Notes under the pieces: generated by a model
What the model saw: the letters and a program-made list of their open reading frames with translations, nothing else
Databases searched by the model: none
Told to the model about the DNA's origin: nothing
Made by a program: the position numbers and the translations under genes
NCBI RefSeq assembly: GCF_000971115.1
Contig: NZ_BBLV01000005.1
Span: 98,974 to 162,973 of the forward strand
Reading direction: 5' to 3'
From: Demequina gelatinilytica
GTDB taxonomy: Bacteria > Actinomycetota > Actinomycetes > Actinomycetales > Demequinaceae
DNA: 64,000 bases
Shown: positions 45,174 to 53,381 of the stretch, one piece after another
How the letters are laid out: every line of letters begins with the position of its first letter
Position numbering within the stretch: the first letter of the stretch is position 1

Positions 45174-45929
45174 CTACAGCTCGACCGACGCCACCATGTC
45201 GGTGGTGGGCTGCTCCGAGCCGCCCATGGGCTCCTCGGTCACCACGAAGCCGGTCGCGCCCTCCATGTCCATCTCCATGAGCGTCATGAAGCTGCCGTCG
45301 GAGTCGGGCATGAACGTCGGTCCGGCGTGCTTGGAACCGTCCGCCATCACCACCCAGAGCTGGTACTCCATGCCGTCCTCGGGCTCCGGGCAGTCCTCGC
45401 CCATGGCCACGACCGAGGACATCTTGTCGCTCATCACCAGGTGCGCCGCGCCGAGGCCCAGGTCCATCGAGTGAGCATCGGGCGCGCTCGTCACCATCAT
45501 GACGTCGTGCTCGAGCGCGAGCTCCTCGTCGCGGCTGTCGGACAGCGACGAGCCGACCAGGCCGCCCACCGCGAGCACCGCCGCCGCGGCTGCCGCGACC
45601 GCCGCCTTGGGCCACCAGGACCTGCGGGAGGACGATGCCGCGGGAGCCGTCGCAGCCGGTGCCCCCTCGGCGGGCACGGGTGCGTCGTCCGAGGTGATCG
45701 GCGCTGCTTGGGGGGTCCGGGCGATCTCGGCCATGACGCGCGCCTTGAGCGCGACCGGGGGCGCGACGGACTCCGCCTCGCCCAGCACCGCGGCCGCCTC
45801 GCGCAGGCCGGCGAGCTCGACCGTGCAGTCCTCGCATGCGTCGAGGTGCGTCTCGAAGTCCTGCCGTTCGGCGGGCGTGACGGCATCCACCGCGTACGCG
45901 CCGACCAGGGAGTGCACGTTCTGGTTCAT
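45174..45929 (-). CDS. rskA: RskA-like anti-sigma factor
   Basis: 251 residues from ATG 45929, overlapping the sigK stop by 4 bp. The N-terminal zinc anti-sigma domain has HSLVGAYAVDAVTPAERQDF and HLDACEDCTVELAGL (HxxxCxxC). One transmembrane helix WWPKAAVAAAAAAVLAVGGL (about 107). The external domain has LWVVMADGSKHAGPTFMPDS and ends with a Met/Asp-rich stretch. It should hold SigK at the membrane and release it by regulated proteolysis. External Met and Cys (AMGEDCPEPEDG) could sense redox or metals. Confidence 0.9.
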   Translation of the reverse strand: MNQNVHSLVGAYAVDAVTPAERQDFETHLDACEDCTVELAGLREAAAVLGEAESVAPPVALKARVMAEIARTPQAAPITSDDAPVPAEGAPAATAPAASSSRRSWWPKAAVAAAAAAVLAVGGLVGSSLSDSRDEELALEHDVMMVTSAPDAHSMDLGLGAAHLVMSDKMSSVVAMGEDCPEPEDGMEYQLWVVMADGSKHAGPTFMPDSDGSFMTLMEMDMEGATGFVVTEEPMGGSEQPTTDMVASVEL

Positions 45930-46564
45930 CGCGTCCCCTCCCAGGCATCCCGAAGCCGGATCATCGCATCCCTGATACGGGCCTTCGCCGTGCCGAGCGG
46001 GATGTCGAGCGACTCGGCGAGCTGCCGGTTCGTGTAGCCCTTGTAGTACGTGAGCTCGAGCGCCTCGCGCTGGAGCGGCGTGAGCGTCGCGAGCCCGCGG
46101 CGCACGCGTGCGGCGCGCCATTGCGCGTCCATCGCATCGACCACCTGCTCGGGGTGCTCGACGTCTGCGGAGTGGCGGGCGCCGTGTGTGAGGAGGCGGT
46201 CCGCGTGGGACTGCTCGGCGCGCACGCGGTCGACCGCGCGCCGGTGCGCGATGGTGAGCACCCACGAGCGTGCCGAGCCCTGGTCGGGGCGGTAGCGCGC
46301 CGCGACGCGCCACACCTCGACCAGGGCTTCCTGCGCGACGTCCTCCGCGAGGTGGGGGTCGCGGACGATGCGGAGGGCGAGGCCGTGGACCGCGCCGGCG
46401 AGCGCATCGTAGAGCTGCTCGAACGCCGACGCGTCGCCGCGTCCTGAGCGCACCAGCAGGTCGGCGAGCCGCTCGGCATCCCGCCCGGCGCGGGGCGCGG
46501 CGTCTGCGGGGCCGGTGCCGCCGGGCACCGCCCGGAGCCCACCCTCGCGCCGCTGCGCGCTCAT
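45926..46564 (-). CDS. sigK: ECF sigma factor SigK-like
   Basis: 212 residues from ATG 46564, chosen because GGAGG lies 5 nt upstream; GTG 46588 is an alternative. Region 2: SAFEQLYDALAGAVHGLALR, DPHLAEDVAQEALVEVWRVA and YRPDQGSARSWVLTIAHRRA. Region 4: TLTPLQREALELTYYKGYTN, RQLAESLDIPLGTAKARIRD. It pairs with RskA encoded next. Predicted targets are the two CCATCC-N15-CCGAAC promoters of the lipoprotein and dipZ genes just upstream, the same gene neighbourhood that SigK controls in mycobacteria. Confidence 0.92.
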   Translation of the reverse strand: MSAQRREGGLRAVPGGTGPADAAPRAGRDAERLADLLVRSGRGDASAFEQLYDALAGAVHGLALRIVRDPHLAEDVAQEALVEVWRVAARYRPDQGSARSWVLTIAHRRAVDRVRAEQSHADRLLTHGARHSADVEHPEQVVDAMDAQWRAARVRRGLATLTPLQREALELTYYKGYTNRQLAESLDIPLGTAKARIRDAMIRLRDAWEGTR

Positions 46565-46595
46565 GCCGTCCTCCGCATCGTCCGTCACGGGGGCG

Positions 46596-46907
46596 TCAGC
46601 CCTCGTCCTCCATCATCGCGTCCTCGGACTCCATGGCGTCCGGCGACTCCGACATCATCGAGTCGTCCTCCTCCATCATGGTGTCGTCCTCCGACATCGA
46701 CTCCTCGGGCTCCATGGTGGAGTCGTCCTCCATCATCGTGTCCTCGGACTCCATGGTGTCGGACTCCATGGTGTCGGGGTGCATCGTCTCCTCCATCATC
46801 GTGTCGTCCGAGGACGTCGACGCGGGCTCGGTGTCCCCGCACGCCGCGAGCGTGCCGCCCGCGAGCAGGATGAGGGCCGGGACGGCCAGGGTGCGCATTC
46901 GGTACAT
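46596..46907 (-). CDS. Met/Asp/Glu-rich repetitive lipoprotein
   Basis: 103 residues from ATG 46907 behind AGGGAGGAATC. Lipoprotein signal MRTLAVPALILLAGGTLAAC with lipobox Cys. The mature part is almost entirely repeats of the type (D/E)TMMEE, DTMES and SEDDTMMEEDD, with 16 methionines among acidic residues and one His. No folded domain. Acidic-Met clusters can bind Cu(I)/Ag(I) or scavenge oxidants. It lies between dipZ and sigK on the same strand and has its own SigK-type promoter, so it is probably part of a redox or metal stress regulon. Confidence 0.75.
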   Translation of the reverse strand: MYRMRTLAVPALILLAGGTLAACGDTEPASTSSDDTMMEETMHPDTMESDTMESEDTMMEDDSTMEPEESMSEDDTMMEEDDSMMSESPDAMESEDAMMEDEG

Positions 46908-46955
46908 GATTCCTCCCTGAGACGGGCCTCCCCGGGTGGGGGCCCGACGTTGCCT

Positions 46956-46982
46956 GTTCGGTGCGCCGGCGCGACCGGATGG
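46956..46982 (-). promoter_or_regulatory. SigK-type promoter of the lipoprotein gene
   Basis: Minus strand: CCATCC (46982-46977), 15-nt spacer, CCGAAC (46961-46956). Mycobacterial SigK recognises CCATCC-N16/17-CCGAAT. Start of transcription expected near 46949, leaving about 40 nt of leader with a Shine-Dalgarno before ATG 46907. Arrangement is identical to that in front of dipZ. Confidence 0.65.
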
Positions 46983-46990
46983 GTCGCGGC

Positions 46991-48688
46991 TCAACCGAAG
47001 GTGAAGGCGTAGGCCTCGACGCCGGGCGTGAACTCGAGGATCATCACGTCCTCGCGCGGATCGCCCTCCCAGAGGTCGTAGAGGTCCGCCGTGCCGTCGA
47101 CCTTCACGGTCCGCTCGTACGAGTCGTCGTCCAGCAGCGTGACGCGTACCTCGCCCTCGCCGGCCATCACCAGGTGGGCGTCGGAGGCGTAGAAGTTGAG
47201 CATGAGCATCGCGCCCTCGCCCGCGAGCGCGTACTCGTCCGTCACGGTCCATTCGCCCACGTAGGCGAAGTGGTCGGGCTGGGGGAAGGCGTCGTGGCCG
47301 TACGCGACGGGCTCGTCGTGGACCACCTGTCCGCCGTTGTCCGCGTACTGGAGGCGCCCGTAGCCCAGGTAGGTCTCCTGCGTGCGGTCGGTCGTGTGGC
47401 CGCCCGTGTCCATGTCGACCACGTCCTGCGGCGCGGCGTCGAGCAGCTGCTGGATGAGCTCCTCGGTCTCGGCATAGGCGCCCTCGCCGTAGTGGACCTG
47501 CCGCACGGTGCCGGTCTGGTCGATGAGGTAGTGCGCGGGCCAGAAGCGCTGGTCCCACTCGCGCCAGGTCTGGTACTCGTTGTCGATCGCGACGGGGTAG
47601 TCGATGCCGTAGCGCTCCGTCGCATCGGCGACGTTGCCCACCACCTTCTCGAAGGCGAACTCCGGCGTATGCACGCCGATGATGGTGAGCCCCTGGTCGC
47701 GGTACCGCTCGTCCCACGCGGTGAGGTACGGGAACGTGCGCTGGCAGTTGATGCAGCTGTACGTCCAGAAGTCGAGGAGGACCACCTGGCCCTCGAGATC
47801 CGCGAGGTCGAGCGCCTGGCCGTCCTCGGTGTTGAGCCACTCGTCGATGCCGGGCAGGTCGCGCGCGGGTCCGCAGTTCTGGAGCACCGCGGTGTTCGCC
47901 TCGCACTGGTCGAAGCTGAGCGCATCGCCGGTCACGGTCGTGTCGACATCCTCGCGTCCCGTCAGCGAGTCGAGCTCGTCGCGCACCGTGTCCGAGTCCT
48001 CGATCTGGTTCTGGATGCTCGCGAGCTGCTCGGGGACCAGGCGCTGGAGCGGCTCGGCGATGTTGGTCGCGATGACCAGCGCGGTCGCGACCAGCACGGC
48101 GCCGGAGATCGCGCGGATGAGCTGGAGGCGCTCCCGCACCAGCGTGATGCGCGAGAAGATCGCCTGCCCCGCGAAGCCGAAGCCGAGCAGGGGGATCGCG
48201 ATGCCGGCGCTGAACGCGAGCGTCAGCGCGACCAGGCCCCAGCTCACGCCGTTGGTGGCCGCGAGCACCGTGATGGACGCGAGGATCGGTCCCGCGCACG
48301 GCACGAACACGAGCCCGAGCGCGAGGCCCATGACGTAGCCGTTGCCGCCCCGGTCCATCTGCACCGGTCGCACACGCTCGAACGGGCGCTGGAGCAGCTC
48401 GCCCACCTTCGGGATCATGAGGCCGACGCCCACGATCGCGAGGACGGCGATCCCGGTCCACCGCAGGAGGTCGTCAGGAAGGCCCAGGCTCGACAGCAGG
48501 ATGCCGCCCAGGAGCGTGAAGACGGCGAAGCTGGTGACCAGGCCGGCGACCACCACGAGCGGCCGGCGGCGGTTGGCGCCGCCGTCCTGGATCGCGCTGG
48601 TGAGGATCGCGGGAAGCACGGGCAGCACGCAGGGGCTGATGGCGGTGATGATGCCGGAGATCAGTCCGACGAGCACGAGTGTGATCAT
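46991..48688 (-). CDS. dipZ: DipZ-like membrane thiol-disulfide protein (CcdA plus thioredoxin)
   Basis: 565 residues from ATG 48688. N-terminal CcdA domain: LISGIITAISPCVLPVLPAI and GLVFVPCAGPILASITVLAA carry the membrane redox cysteines in about six helices to residue 215. After a linker, an external thioredoxin/TlpA domain has DFWTYSCINCQRTFPYLTAW (CxxC, about 310), and the last 150 residues form the beta-rich DipZ C-terminal domain (YLGYGRLQYAD to YAFTFG). It transfers reducing power from cytoplasm to extracytoplasmic proteins. In mycobacteria dipZ sits with SigK targets, as here. Confidence 0.92.
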   Translation of the reverse strand: MITLVLVGLISGIITAISPCVLPVLPAILTSAIQDGGANRRRPLVVVAGLVTSFAVFTLLGGILLSSLGLPDDLLRWTGIAVLAIVGVGLMIPKVGELLQRPFERVRPVQMDRGGNGYVMGLALGLVFVPCAGPILASITVLAATNGVSWGLVALTLAFSAGIAIPLLGFGFAGQAIFSRITLVRERLQLIRAISGAVLVATALVIATNIAEPLQRLVPEQLASIQNQIEDSDTVRDELDSLTGREDVDTTVTGDALSFDQCEANTAVLQNCGPARDLPGIDEWLNTEDGQALDLADLEGQVVLLDFWTYSCINCQRTFPYLTAWDERYRDQGLTIIGVHTPEFAFEKVVGNVADATERYGIDYPVAIDNEYQTWREWDQRFWPAHYLIDQTGTVRQVHYGEGAYAETEELIQQLLDAAPQDVVDMDTGGHTTDRTQETYLGYGRLQYADNGGQVVHDEPVAYGHDAFPQPDHFAYVGEWTVTDEYALAGEGAMLMLNFYASDAHLVMAGEGEVRVTLLDDDSYERTVKVDGTADLYDLWEGDPREDVMILEFTPGVEAYAFTFG

Positions 48689-48695
48689 GACCGAG

Positions 48696-48722
48696 GTTCG
48701 GCGCGACGATGCGCGGGGATGG
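48696..48722 (-). promoter_or_regulatory. SigK-type promoter of dipZ, leaderless
   Basis: Minus strand: CCATCC (48722-48717), 15-nt spacer, CCGAAC (48701-48696), then only 7 nt to the ATG at 48688. No Shine-Dalgarno is visible, so the transcript probably starts at or within a base or two of the start codon. Confidence 0.65.
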
Positions 48723-48760
48723 GTGGGCGCGGTGCCATACCTGCAACCTAGGCTGGCACC

Positions 48761-49591
48761 ATGACCGTCGCATTCGTGCTGGGAGGTGGGGGCGTGCGCG
48801 GCGCCACCGAGGTCGGGATGCTGCGCGCCCTGCTCGAGGCGGGCATCGTCCCCGAGCTGGTCGTGGGGACCTCGATCGGGGCCATCAACGGCGCCGCCGT
48901 CGCGCAGGACCCCACGCTCGGCGTGGTCGAGCGGCTCGAGCATGCGTGGGCGTCGCCCACCGCGAACGCCGTCTACGGCGAGTCCGTGGCACGCCAGCTG
49001 CGTCGCCTCGCGCAGTCCCGCACCCACCTCAACGACCCCGACGCGCTCCGGGGGCTCATCGCGAACATGCTCGGAGCGGACACGCAGTTCGAGGACCTCA
49101 CGGTGCCGCTCGCGGTGTGCGCGGCGAGCATCGAGCGCGCGTCCGAGCACTGGTTCGACACCGGTCCGGTGGTCGACGCCGTGCTCGCGAGCGCATCGGT
49201 CCCGGCGGCCCTGCCGCCTATGCGCATCGGCGACGAGCACTTCATCGACGGGGGGATGGTCAACTCGATCCCGCTGGGCGAGGCCGTCAAGAGGGGGGCC
49301 ACCACCATCTACGTCCTCCAGGTGGGCCGCATCGAGGAGCCTTTGCATCCGCCGCGCCGCCCGACCGACGTGGCGCGTGTCGCGTTCGAGATCGCGCGAC
49401 GGCACCGCTTCCAGCGCGAGCGTGCCGACGTGCCGGCGGAGGTGGCGCTGCACATCCTCCCGTACGGCGGTCACCAGCCCGGCGACGAGCGGCTGAGCGC
49501 CTACCGCCGGCTGGACCGCACGCACGCGCGGATCGAGGCGGCCCGCGCCGCGACGGCCGAGTACCTCGACGGCCTCGAGGCGCGCGGGTGA
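48761..49591 (+). CDS. Patatin-like phospholipase (RssA/YchK type)
   Basis: 276 residues. Oxyanion loop FVLGGGGVRGATEVGMLRAL, nucleophile VVGTSIGAINGAAV (GTSIG) and catalytic aspartate in HFIDGGMVNSIPLGEAVKRG. All Ser-Asp dyad parts are present. Acts as a lipid acyl hydrolase in the cytoplasm or at the membrane. Its stop overlaps the acyltransferase start by 4 bp, suggesting joint lipid remodelling. Confidence 0.92.
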   Translation: MTVAFVLGGGGVRGATEVGMLRALLEAGIVPELVVGTSIGAINGAAVAQDPTLGVVERLEHAWASPTANAVYGESVARQLRRLAQSRTHLNDPDALRGLIANMLGADTQFEDLTVPLAVCAASIERASEHWFDTGPVVDAVLASASVPAALPPMRIGDEHFIDGGMVNSIPLGEAVKRGATTIYVLQVGRIEEPLHPPRRPTDVARVAFEIARRHRFQRERADVPAEVALHILPYGGHQPGDERLSAYRRLDRTHARIEAARAATAEYLDGLEARG

Positions 49592-50718
49592 GCGCGGACC
49601 GCAGCGGCGAGGCTCGGCGCTCGCCGCGACGCATGCGATGGTGGCGGCTGCCTCCCCGGTGGGTGCGAAGAGCGCTGCTCGCGCCGGCGCTGGTGCTGCT
49701 CGCGTTCGTGTGGCTGCCCATCGCGGTCTGGTACGTGGTGGTCGTGGCGGCCGTGGTGAGCTTCGCGCTGCCCGGGCGCATGCGGATCACGCGCGTCGTC
49801 TGGCTGGCGGGCTTCTACCTCCTGTGGGACGCCGCGTGCGTGGTCGCGCTCGCGGGGCTATGGGTGTGGCAGGGCTTCGGGACCAGGCTGGACACGGAGG
49901 CGTCGCAGCGGCGCCACCTCGCGCTCGCGAGCACGATGCTGCGGCTCCTGTTCTCGCAGGCGCGATGGACCCTGCGGCTCGAGGTGGACCTCGAGGATGC
50001 GGACCTCGACGCGATCGGGCGCGGGCATCCGCTCATCGTGGTGAGCCGCCATGCCGGCCCCGGGGACTCGTTCATCATCGTCGATGCGCTGCTCAACACC
50101 TTCGGGCGAGCACCTGCCATCGTGCTCAAGGACACCCTGCAATGGGACCCGGCCATCGACATCCTGCTCCACCGGATCCCGTCGCAGTTCCTCACCCCGC
50201 GCCGGCATCGTGCCGTGGGCGCGCCGGGCGGCACCGAGGCGATCGCGGCGCTCGCGGGCGAGCTGGGCGAGACGGGCGCGCTGCTGATCTTCCCCGAGGG
50301 GGCGAACGTGACGCCCGGCCGGCGCGCGAAGCGGATCGCAGCGCTGCGCGAGGCGGGGCACGTCGAGCTCGCCGAGCGCGCCGAGGCGATGCCGCACGTG
50401 ATGCCGCCCCATGCCGGGGGAGTGCTCGCGGCGATGGACGCGCGGCCCGACGCGGTCGTGGTGGTGGTGGGGCACACCGGCCTCGAGCGGCTCTCCACCG
50501 TGGCCGATGTGTGGCGTGAGCTGCCGGTCGACAAGCGCATCGTCCTCAAGGGCTGGAGCGCGGACCCGGCGGACGTCCCGGAGGGCCGGGAGGCGCGAGA
50601 GGCGTGGCTCTTCGAGTGGTGGGAGACCGTCGACGCGTGGATCGAGTCGCACCAGCCGGAGGTGTCGCCCTCGGCGGAGGCGCGCGAGCCGCGCGTCGAG
50701 CGTGGAGGCGCCAGGTAA
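49588..50718 (+). CDS. PlsC-like 1-acyl-glycerol-phosphate acyltransferase
   Basis: 376 residues from GTG 49588. Two or three N-terminal membrane helices (LLAPALVLLAFVWLPIAVWY, VWLAGFYLLWDAACVVALAG) precede the acyltransferase core with VVSRHAGPGDSF (HX4D, about 150), IPSQFLTPRRHRAVG and ALLIFPEGANVTPGRR (FPEG). Coupled to the patatin gene, so deacylation and reacylation of phospholipids may be linked. Confidence 0.88.
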   Translation: MSADRSGEARRSPRRMRWWRLPPRWVRRALLAPALVLLAFVWLPIAVWYVVVVAAVVSFALPGRMRITRVVWLAGFYLLWDAACVVALAGLWVWQGFGTRLDTEASQRRHLALASTMLRLLFSQARWTLRLEVDLEDADLDAIGRGHPLIVVSRHAGPGDSFIIVDALLNTFGRAPAIVLKDTLQWDPAIDILLHRIPSQFLTPRRHRAVGAPGGTEAIAALAGELGETGALLIFPEGANVTPGRRAKRIAALREAGHVELAERAEAMPHVMPPHAGGVLAAMDARPDAVVVVVGHTGLERLSTVADVWRELPVDKRIVLKGWSADPADVPEGREAREAWLFEWWETVDAWIESHQPEVSPSAEAREPRVERGGAR

Positions 50719-50727
50719 CCTGACGCG

Positions 50728-51204
50728 ATGTCACCGCCACGGAAGGGATCGTTCATGGGGCTGCTGCTCGTCGGGCTGCAGGGCCTCATCTTCCTCGCCG
50801 TGGGCACCACGGCCTTCCTCACGGACCCCTGGATCGAGGGCTCGCTGTGGGCGGGCACCACCCTGATCCTGCTGGGGCTGCTGGGCATGTTCTGGTCGGG
50901 CAAGGACCTGGGCCGCGCCCTCACTCCCATGCCTATGCCGAACGGTGAGGGCCTGGCCGCGGGCGGCATCTACGGGTACGTGCGCCACCCGATGTACTCG
51001 GGGATCATCCTGATCGCGCTCGGCCTCGCGGTCGGGTCCGGGCGGCTGTGGACGTTCGCAAGCGCGGTGGTGCTGGTCGGGTTCTTCGAGGTGAAGACCA
51101 GGCTCGAGGAGCGGTACCTCGTCGAGGCCTACCCCGGCTACGGCACGTACGCCGCCCGTACCGGCAAGTTCCTGCCCGGGCTGGGCAAGCGCCGTCAGGG
51201 CTGA
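50728..51204 (+). CDS. Isoprenylcysteine carboxyl methyltransferase-family membrane protein
   Basis: 158 residues with four hydrophobic helices. C-terminal ICMT/PEMT signature: LAAGGIYGYVRHPMYSGIIL (RHPMYSG), then FFEVKTRLEERYLVEAYPGY and YAARTGKFLPGL. The Glu pair in EER and YxxY motif bind SAM in relatives. Substrate not predictable. Follows the acyltransferase by 9 nt. Confidence 0.88.
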   Translation: MSPPRKGSFMGLLLVGLQGLIFLAVGTTAFLTDPWIEGSLWAGTTLILLGLLGMFWSGKDLGRALTPMPMPNGEGLAAGGIYGYVRHPMYSGIILIALGLAVGSGRLWTFASAVVLVGFFEVKTRLEERYLVEAYPGYGTYAARTGKFLPGLGKRRQG

Positions 51205-51208
51205 GCAG

Positions 51209-51227
51209 GCGGGCGTGCCTTGCCCGC
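51209..51227 (+). terminator. Hairpin after the methyltransferase gene
   Basis: GCGGGC-GTGCCTT-GCCCGC immediately downstream of the stop; 6-bp G/C stem, followed by TTC. Confidence 0.4.
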
Positions 51228-51245
51228 TTCGCATCGCCGCTCCCG

Positions 51246-51395
51246 CAACATGAGTGGATCGTGTCGCTTCCGTGCTCTCTTGGCGGTCAACCTGTGCGAA
51301 TCGTGTCGCTCGCGCTGCTGCCCGCCTCCGCGCGACACGATTCCCCCACATTGACCGTTCCCGCGGTGCTGTGACGACACGATCCGCACATGTTG
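51246..51395. repeat. 150-bp inverted-repeat element with 64-nt arms
   Basis: Left arm 51246-51309 and right arm 51332-51395 are diverged reverse complements of equal length, both beginning (outside in) CAACATG and ending GAATCGTGTCGC, separated by 22 bp. Each arm contains two copies of a (G/A)ATCGTGTCG core, giving four symmetric cores. No gene inside. Could be a MITE/REP-like element or a cluster of operators for the lipoprotein gene downstream. Confidence 0.7.
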
Positions 51396-51482
51396 ATGGC
51401 GCTGGCACGATTCCGGGCCGTGATTCCCCAGATGTGCGACCAGGTCTTCTGCCAGGGCGGTTTGACCGTTACGGTCTGTTTC

Positions 51483-52097
51483 ATGCGGATCGGGGGGCTG
51501 GTTGCGGCGGCAGGCGTGCTGCTGCTCTCCGGATGCTTCGGCGAGCCCGGACCGATCGTCTCCGAGACGCCTTCGGTGGCCGGGACGGTCGCGGCGGCCG
51601 TCTCCCCGACGCCGACGCCCAGCGCGTCCGCCGTGTCGGAGGCGCTCACGGACGAGGAGCTGACGGCGTTGCTGCCCGAGCGTGCCCTCATCCCCGATGT
51701 CCGCGGCGCGATGGCGACAGCGGAGTTCTTCCTGGAGCAGTACGCGCCCATGTTCCACACGGGCGACACCCGCGTCTGGGAGGCGCTCTCGGCCGAGGGG
51801 TGCGAGTACTGCGCGAGCGCGCTGGAGAACGCAGAGCGAGTCCGCGACGAGGGTTGGACCGCGCGGGGTGGGCAAATTGCCGTTGTCAGGAACACGCAAG
51901 ACGGCGCGCTTACCTCGCCAACCACCGCGTATTACTCGATCGAGGCCGACCGCGAGGCCGCGTTCCTCGCCCCGGCCGAGGGCCCGGAAACGCGGTCCGC
52001 CAAGGCTTCCCGAACGCACTTTGAGTTCGCGCTCGAGTTGGTGGATGATCGCTGGCTCGTCGCAGGCGTGACATCGGAGCTGGTGTCGGAGTCATGA
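51483..52097 (+). CDS. DUF6318-like lipoprotein
   Basis: 204 residues from ATG 51483. Signal MRIGGLVAAAGVLLLSGCFG with lipobox LLSGC. Pro/Ser/Thr spacer, then a nuclear-transport-factor-2-like domain: ATAEFFLEQYAPMFHTGDTR, WEALSAEGCEYCASALENAE (paired Cys) and FEFALELVDDRWLVAGVTSE. This matches the DUF6318 family of Micrococcales. Its stop overlaps the next gene by 4 bp, and the two probably work together at the cell surface. Confidence 0.8.
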   Translation: MRIGGLVAAAGVLLLSGCFGEPGPIVSETPSVAGTVAAAVSPTPTPSASAVSEALTDEELTALLPERALIPDVRGAMATAEFFLEQYAPMFHTGDTRVWEALSAEGCEYCASALENAERVRDEGWTARGGQIAVVRNTQDGALTSPTTAYYSIEADREAAFLAPAEGPETRSAKASRTHFEFALELVDDRWLVAGVTSELVSES

Positions 52098-52933
52098 GCG
52101 CGCTCGCCGCGATTGTCATTGCTGGAGTCCTCGCCGTGACTCAGATGCCGCAATACTCCGAGCCGAGTTTTGGGGATACAACCAACGAATCGAACGACAC
52201 GCTTCGTGTTGACGGCGAGGCCGACAAGGCAGGAGCCGAGGGCAGCTCCACCACGTCCACATCATCCACGGCACCCGTCGTCGAGTACCTGCGCATGGCC
52301 GAGTGCACCAACGGCTCGCCGCTCGAGTCCGAGGGGGCGTGCAGCACCACGGCCGGCGACTCCGTCACCTGTGCCGACGGCATGGATCCGCTCCTGCCGC
52401 TGTGGTCCCGTACCCTCCAGGCCGACGGCACCTGGGGCGCCTGGACCATGGAGACCGGCCTCGGCTGCCCGTCCCAGTCCGATCTGCTCGAGCTCATCCG
52501 CCACGAGTGGACCCAGCTCCACATCACCGCGCCGCCGGTGAGCATCCAGCCGGGCACGGGCACCGTGGTCGCGACGCTGCCCACCGTCGCCTTCGCCGAC
52601 GCGGCGCCGCTGACGCACGGCGCCACCCTGCTCGGCGCCGACGTGACCATCCGCGCCACGCCCACCACCTATCTGTGGGACTGGGGCGACGGCGACACCA
52701 CCACCACGACCGACCCCGGCGCCCCCTACCCGGACGACACCGTCAGCCACGCCTACACCCGTGCCGCCGACGCCGCCACGATCACGCTCCACACCACGTG
52801 GACCGGCCACTACCGCATCGGTGCCGGCGCGTGGACCGCGTTCGAGACCACCCTCACCACGGACTCCACCCCCATCCCGCTCACCGTCACGCACCCCCGC
52901 ACGCGGCTCGTCGACGGACCGCTCGCCGGCTGA
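52094..52933 (+). CDS. Secreted PKD-like protein paired with DUF6318
   Basis: 279 residues with N-terminal hydrophobic segment MSALAAIVIAGVLAVTQM (signal or anchor), a Ser/Thr-rich linker and a Cys-containing domain (MAECTNGSPLESEGACSTTA). A C-terminal PKD-type beta domain carries TTYLWDWGDGDTTTTTD and SHAYTRAADAATITL. WDWGDG plus HxYxxA is the PKD signature. Probably extracytoplasmic; partner of the overlapping lipoprotein. Confidence 0.75.
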   Translation: MSALAAIVIAGVLAVTQMPQYSEPSFGDTTNESNDTLRVDGEADKAGAEGSSTTSTSSTAPVVEYLRMAECTNGSPLESEGACSTTAGDSVTCADGMDPLLPLWSRTLQADGTWGAWTMETGLGCPSQSDLLELIRHEWTQLHITAPPVSIQPGTGTVVATLPTVAFADAAPLTHGATLLGADVTIRATPTTYLWDWGDGDTTTTTDPGAPYPDDTVSHAYTRAADAATITLHTTWTGHYRIGAGAWTAFETTLTTDSTPIPLTVTHPRTRLVDGPLAG

Positions 52934-52984
52934 CAGCGGCCCGGAGCAGGTGACACGGCCTGGTCGCGGTGCCACGATGAGCAG

Positions 52985-53353
52985 ATGCTCGAGATTCCGC
53001 ATCTCTACCACCTCGCCGTCGCCGCCGAGTGGGATCCCGCATCGACCGCGGACTACACGACGTCGACGATTGGCCGCAGCCTCGCCGACGAGGGGTTCAT
53101 CCACCTCAGCCTCGCGCGCCAGGTCGAGGGCGTCGCCCAGGCGTTCTACGCGGACCGCGACGTGGTGCTGCTCGAGATCGACCCCGCGAAGGTGACCGCG
53201 CGCGTGCAGTTCGAGCGGGTCCCGGACGCGGACGATGCGTTCCCGCACCTGTACGGCCCCATCCCGCGGGCCGCGATCGTCGCGGCCACGCCGGTGCCGC
53301 GCGGCACCGGGGGAGCGCTCGACTTCGACGGGCTGCTGCCCGACCCGATCTGA
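52985..53353 (+). CDS. DUF952 family protein
   Basis: 122 residues. IYHLA-type opening PHLYHLAVAAEWDPAS, then EGFIHLSLARQVEGVAQAFY, VLLEIDPAKVTARVQFE and FPHLYGPIPRAAIV. FIHxS and FPHLYGPI are the family's hallmarks. Small cytosolic protein, proposed ADP-ribosyl-transferase-like fold in the family; role unknown. Confidence 0.9.
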   Translation: MLEIPHLYHLAVAAEWDPASTADYTTSTIGRSLADEGFIHLSLARQVEGVAQAFYADRDVVLLEIDPAKVTARVQFERVPDADDAFPHLYGPIPRAAIVAATPVPRGTGGALDFDGLLPDPI

Positions 53354-53381
53354 CGTGAGCTGATACGAGCAGCGGCGCCCG

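Noticed and set aside
46596-46850. Short direct repeats that could suggest a CRISPR array
   Set aside because: They are in-frame codon repeats of the Met/Asp/Glu lipoprotein, with no constant spacer length.
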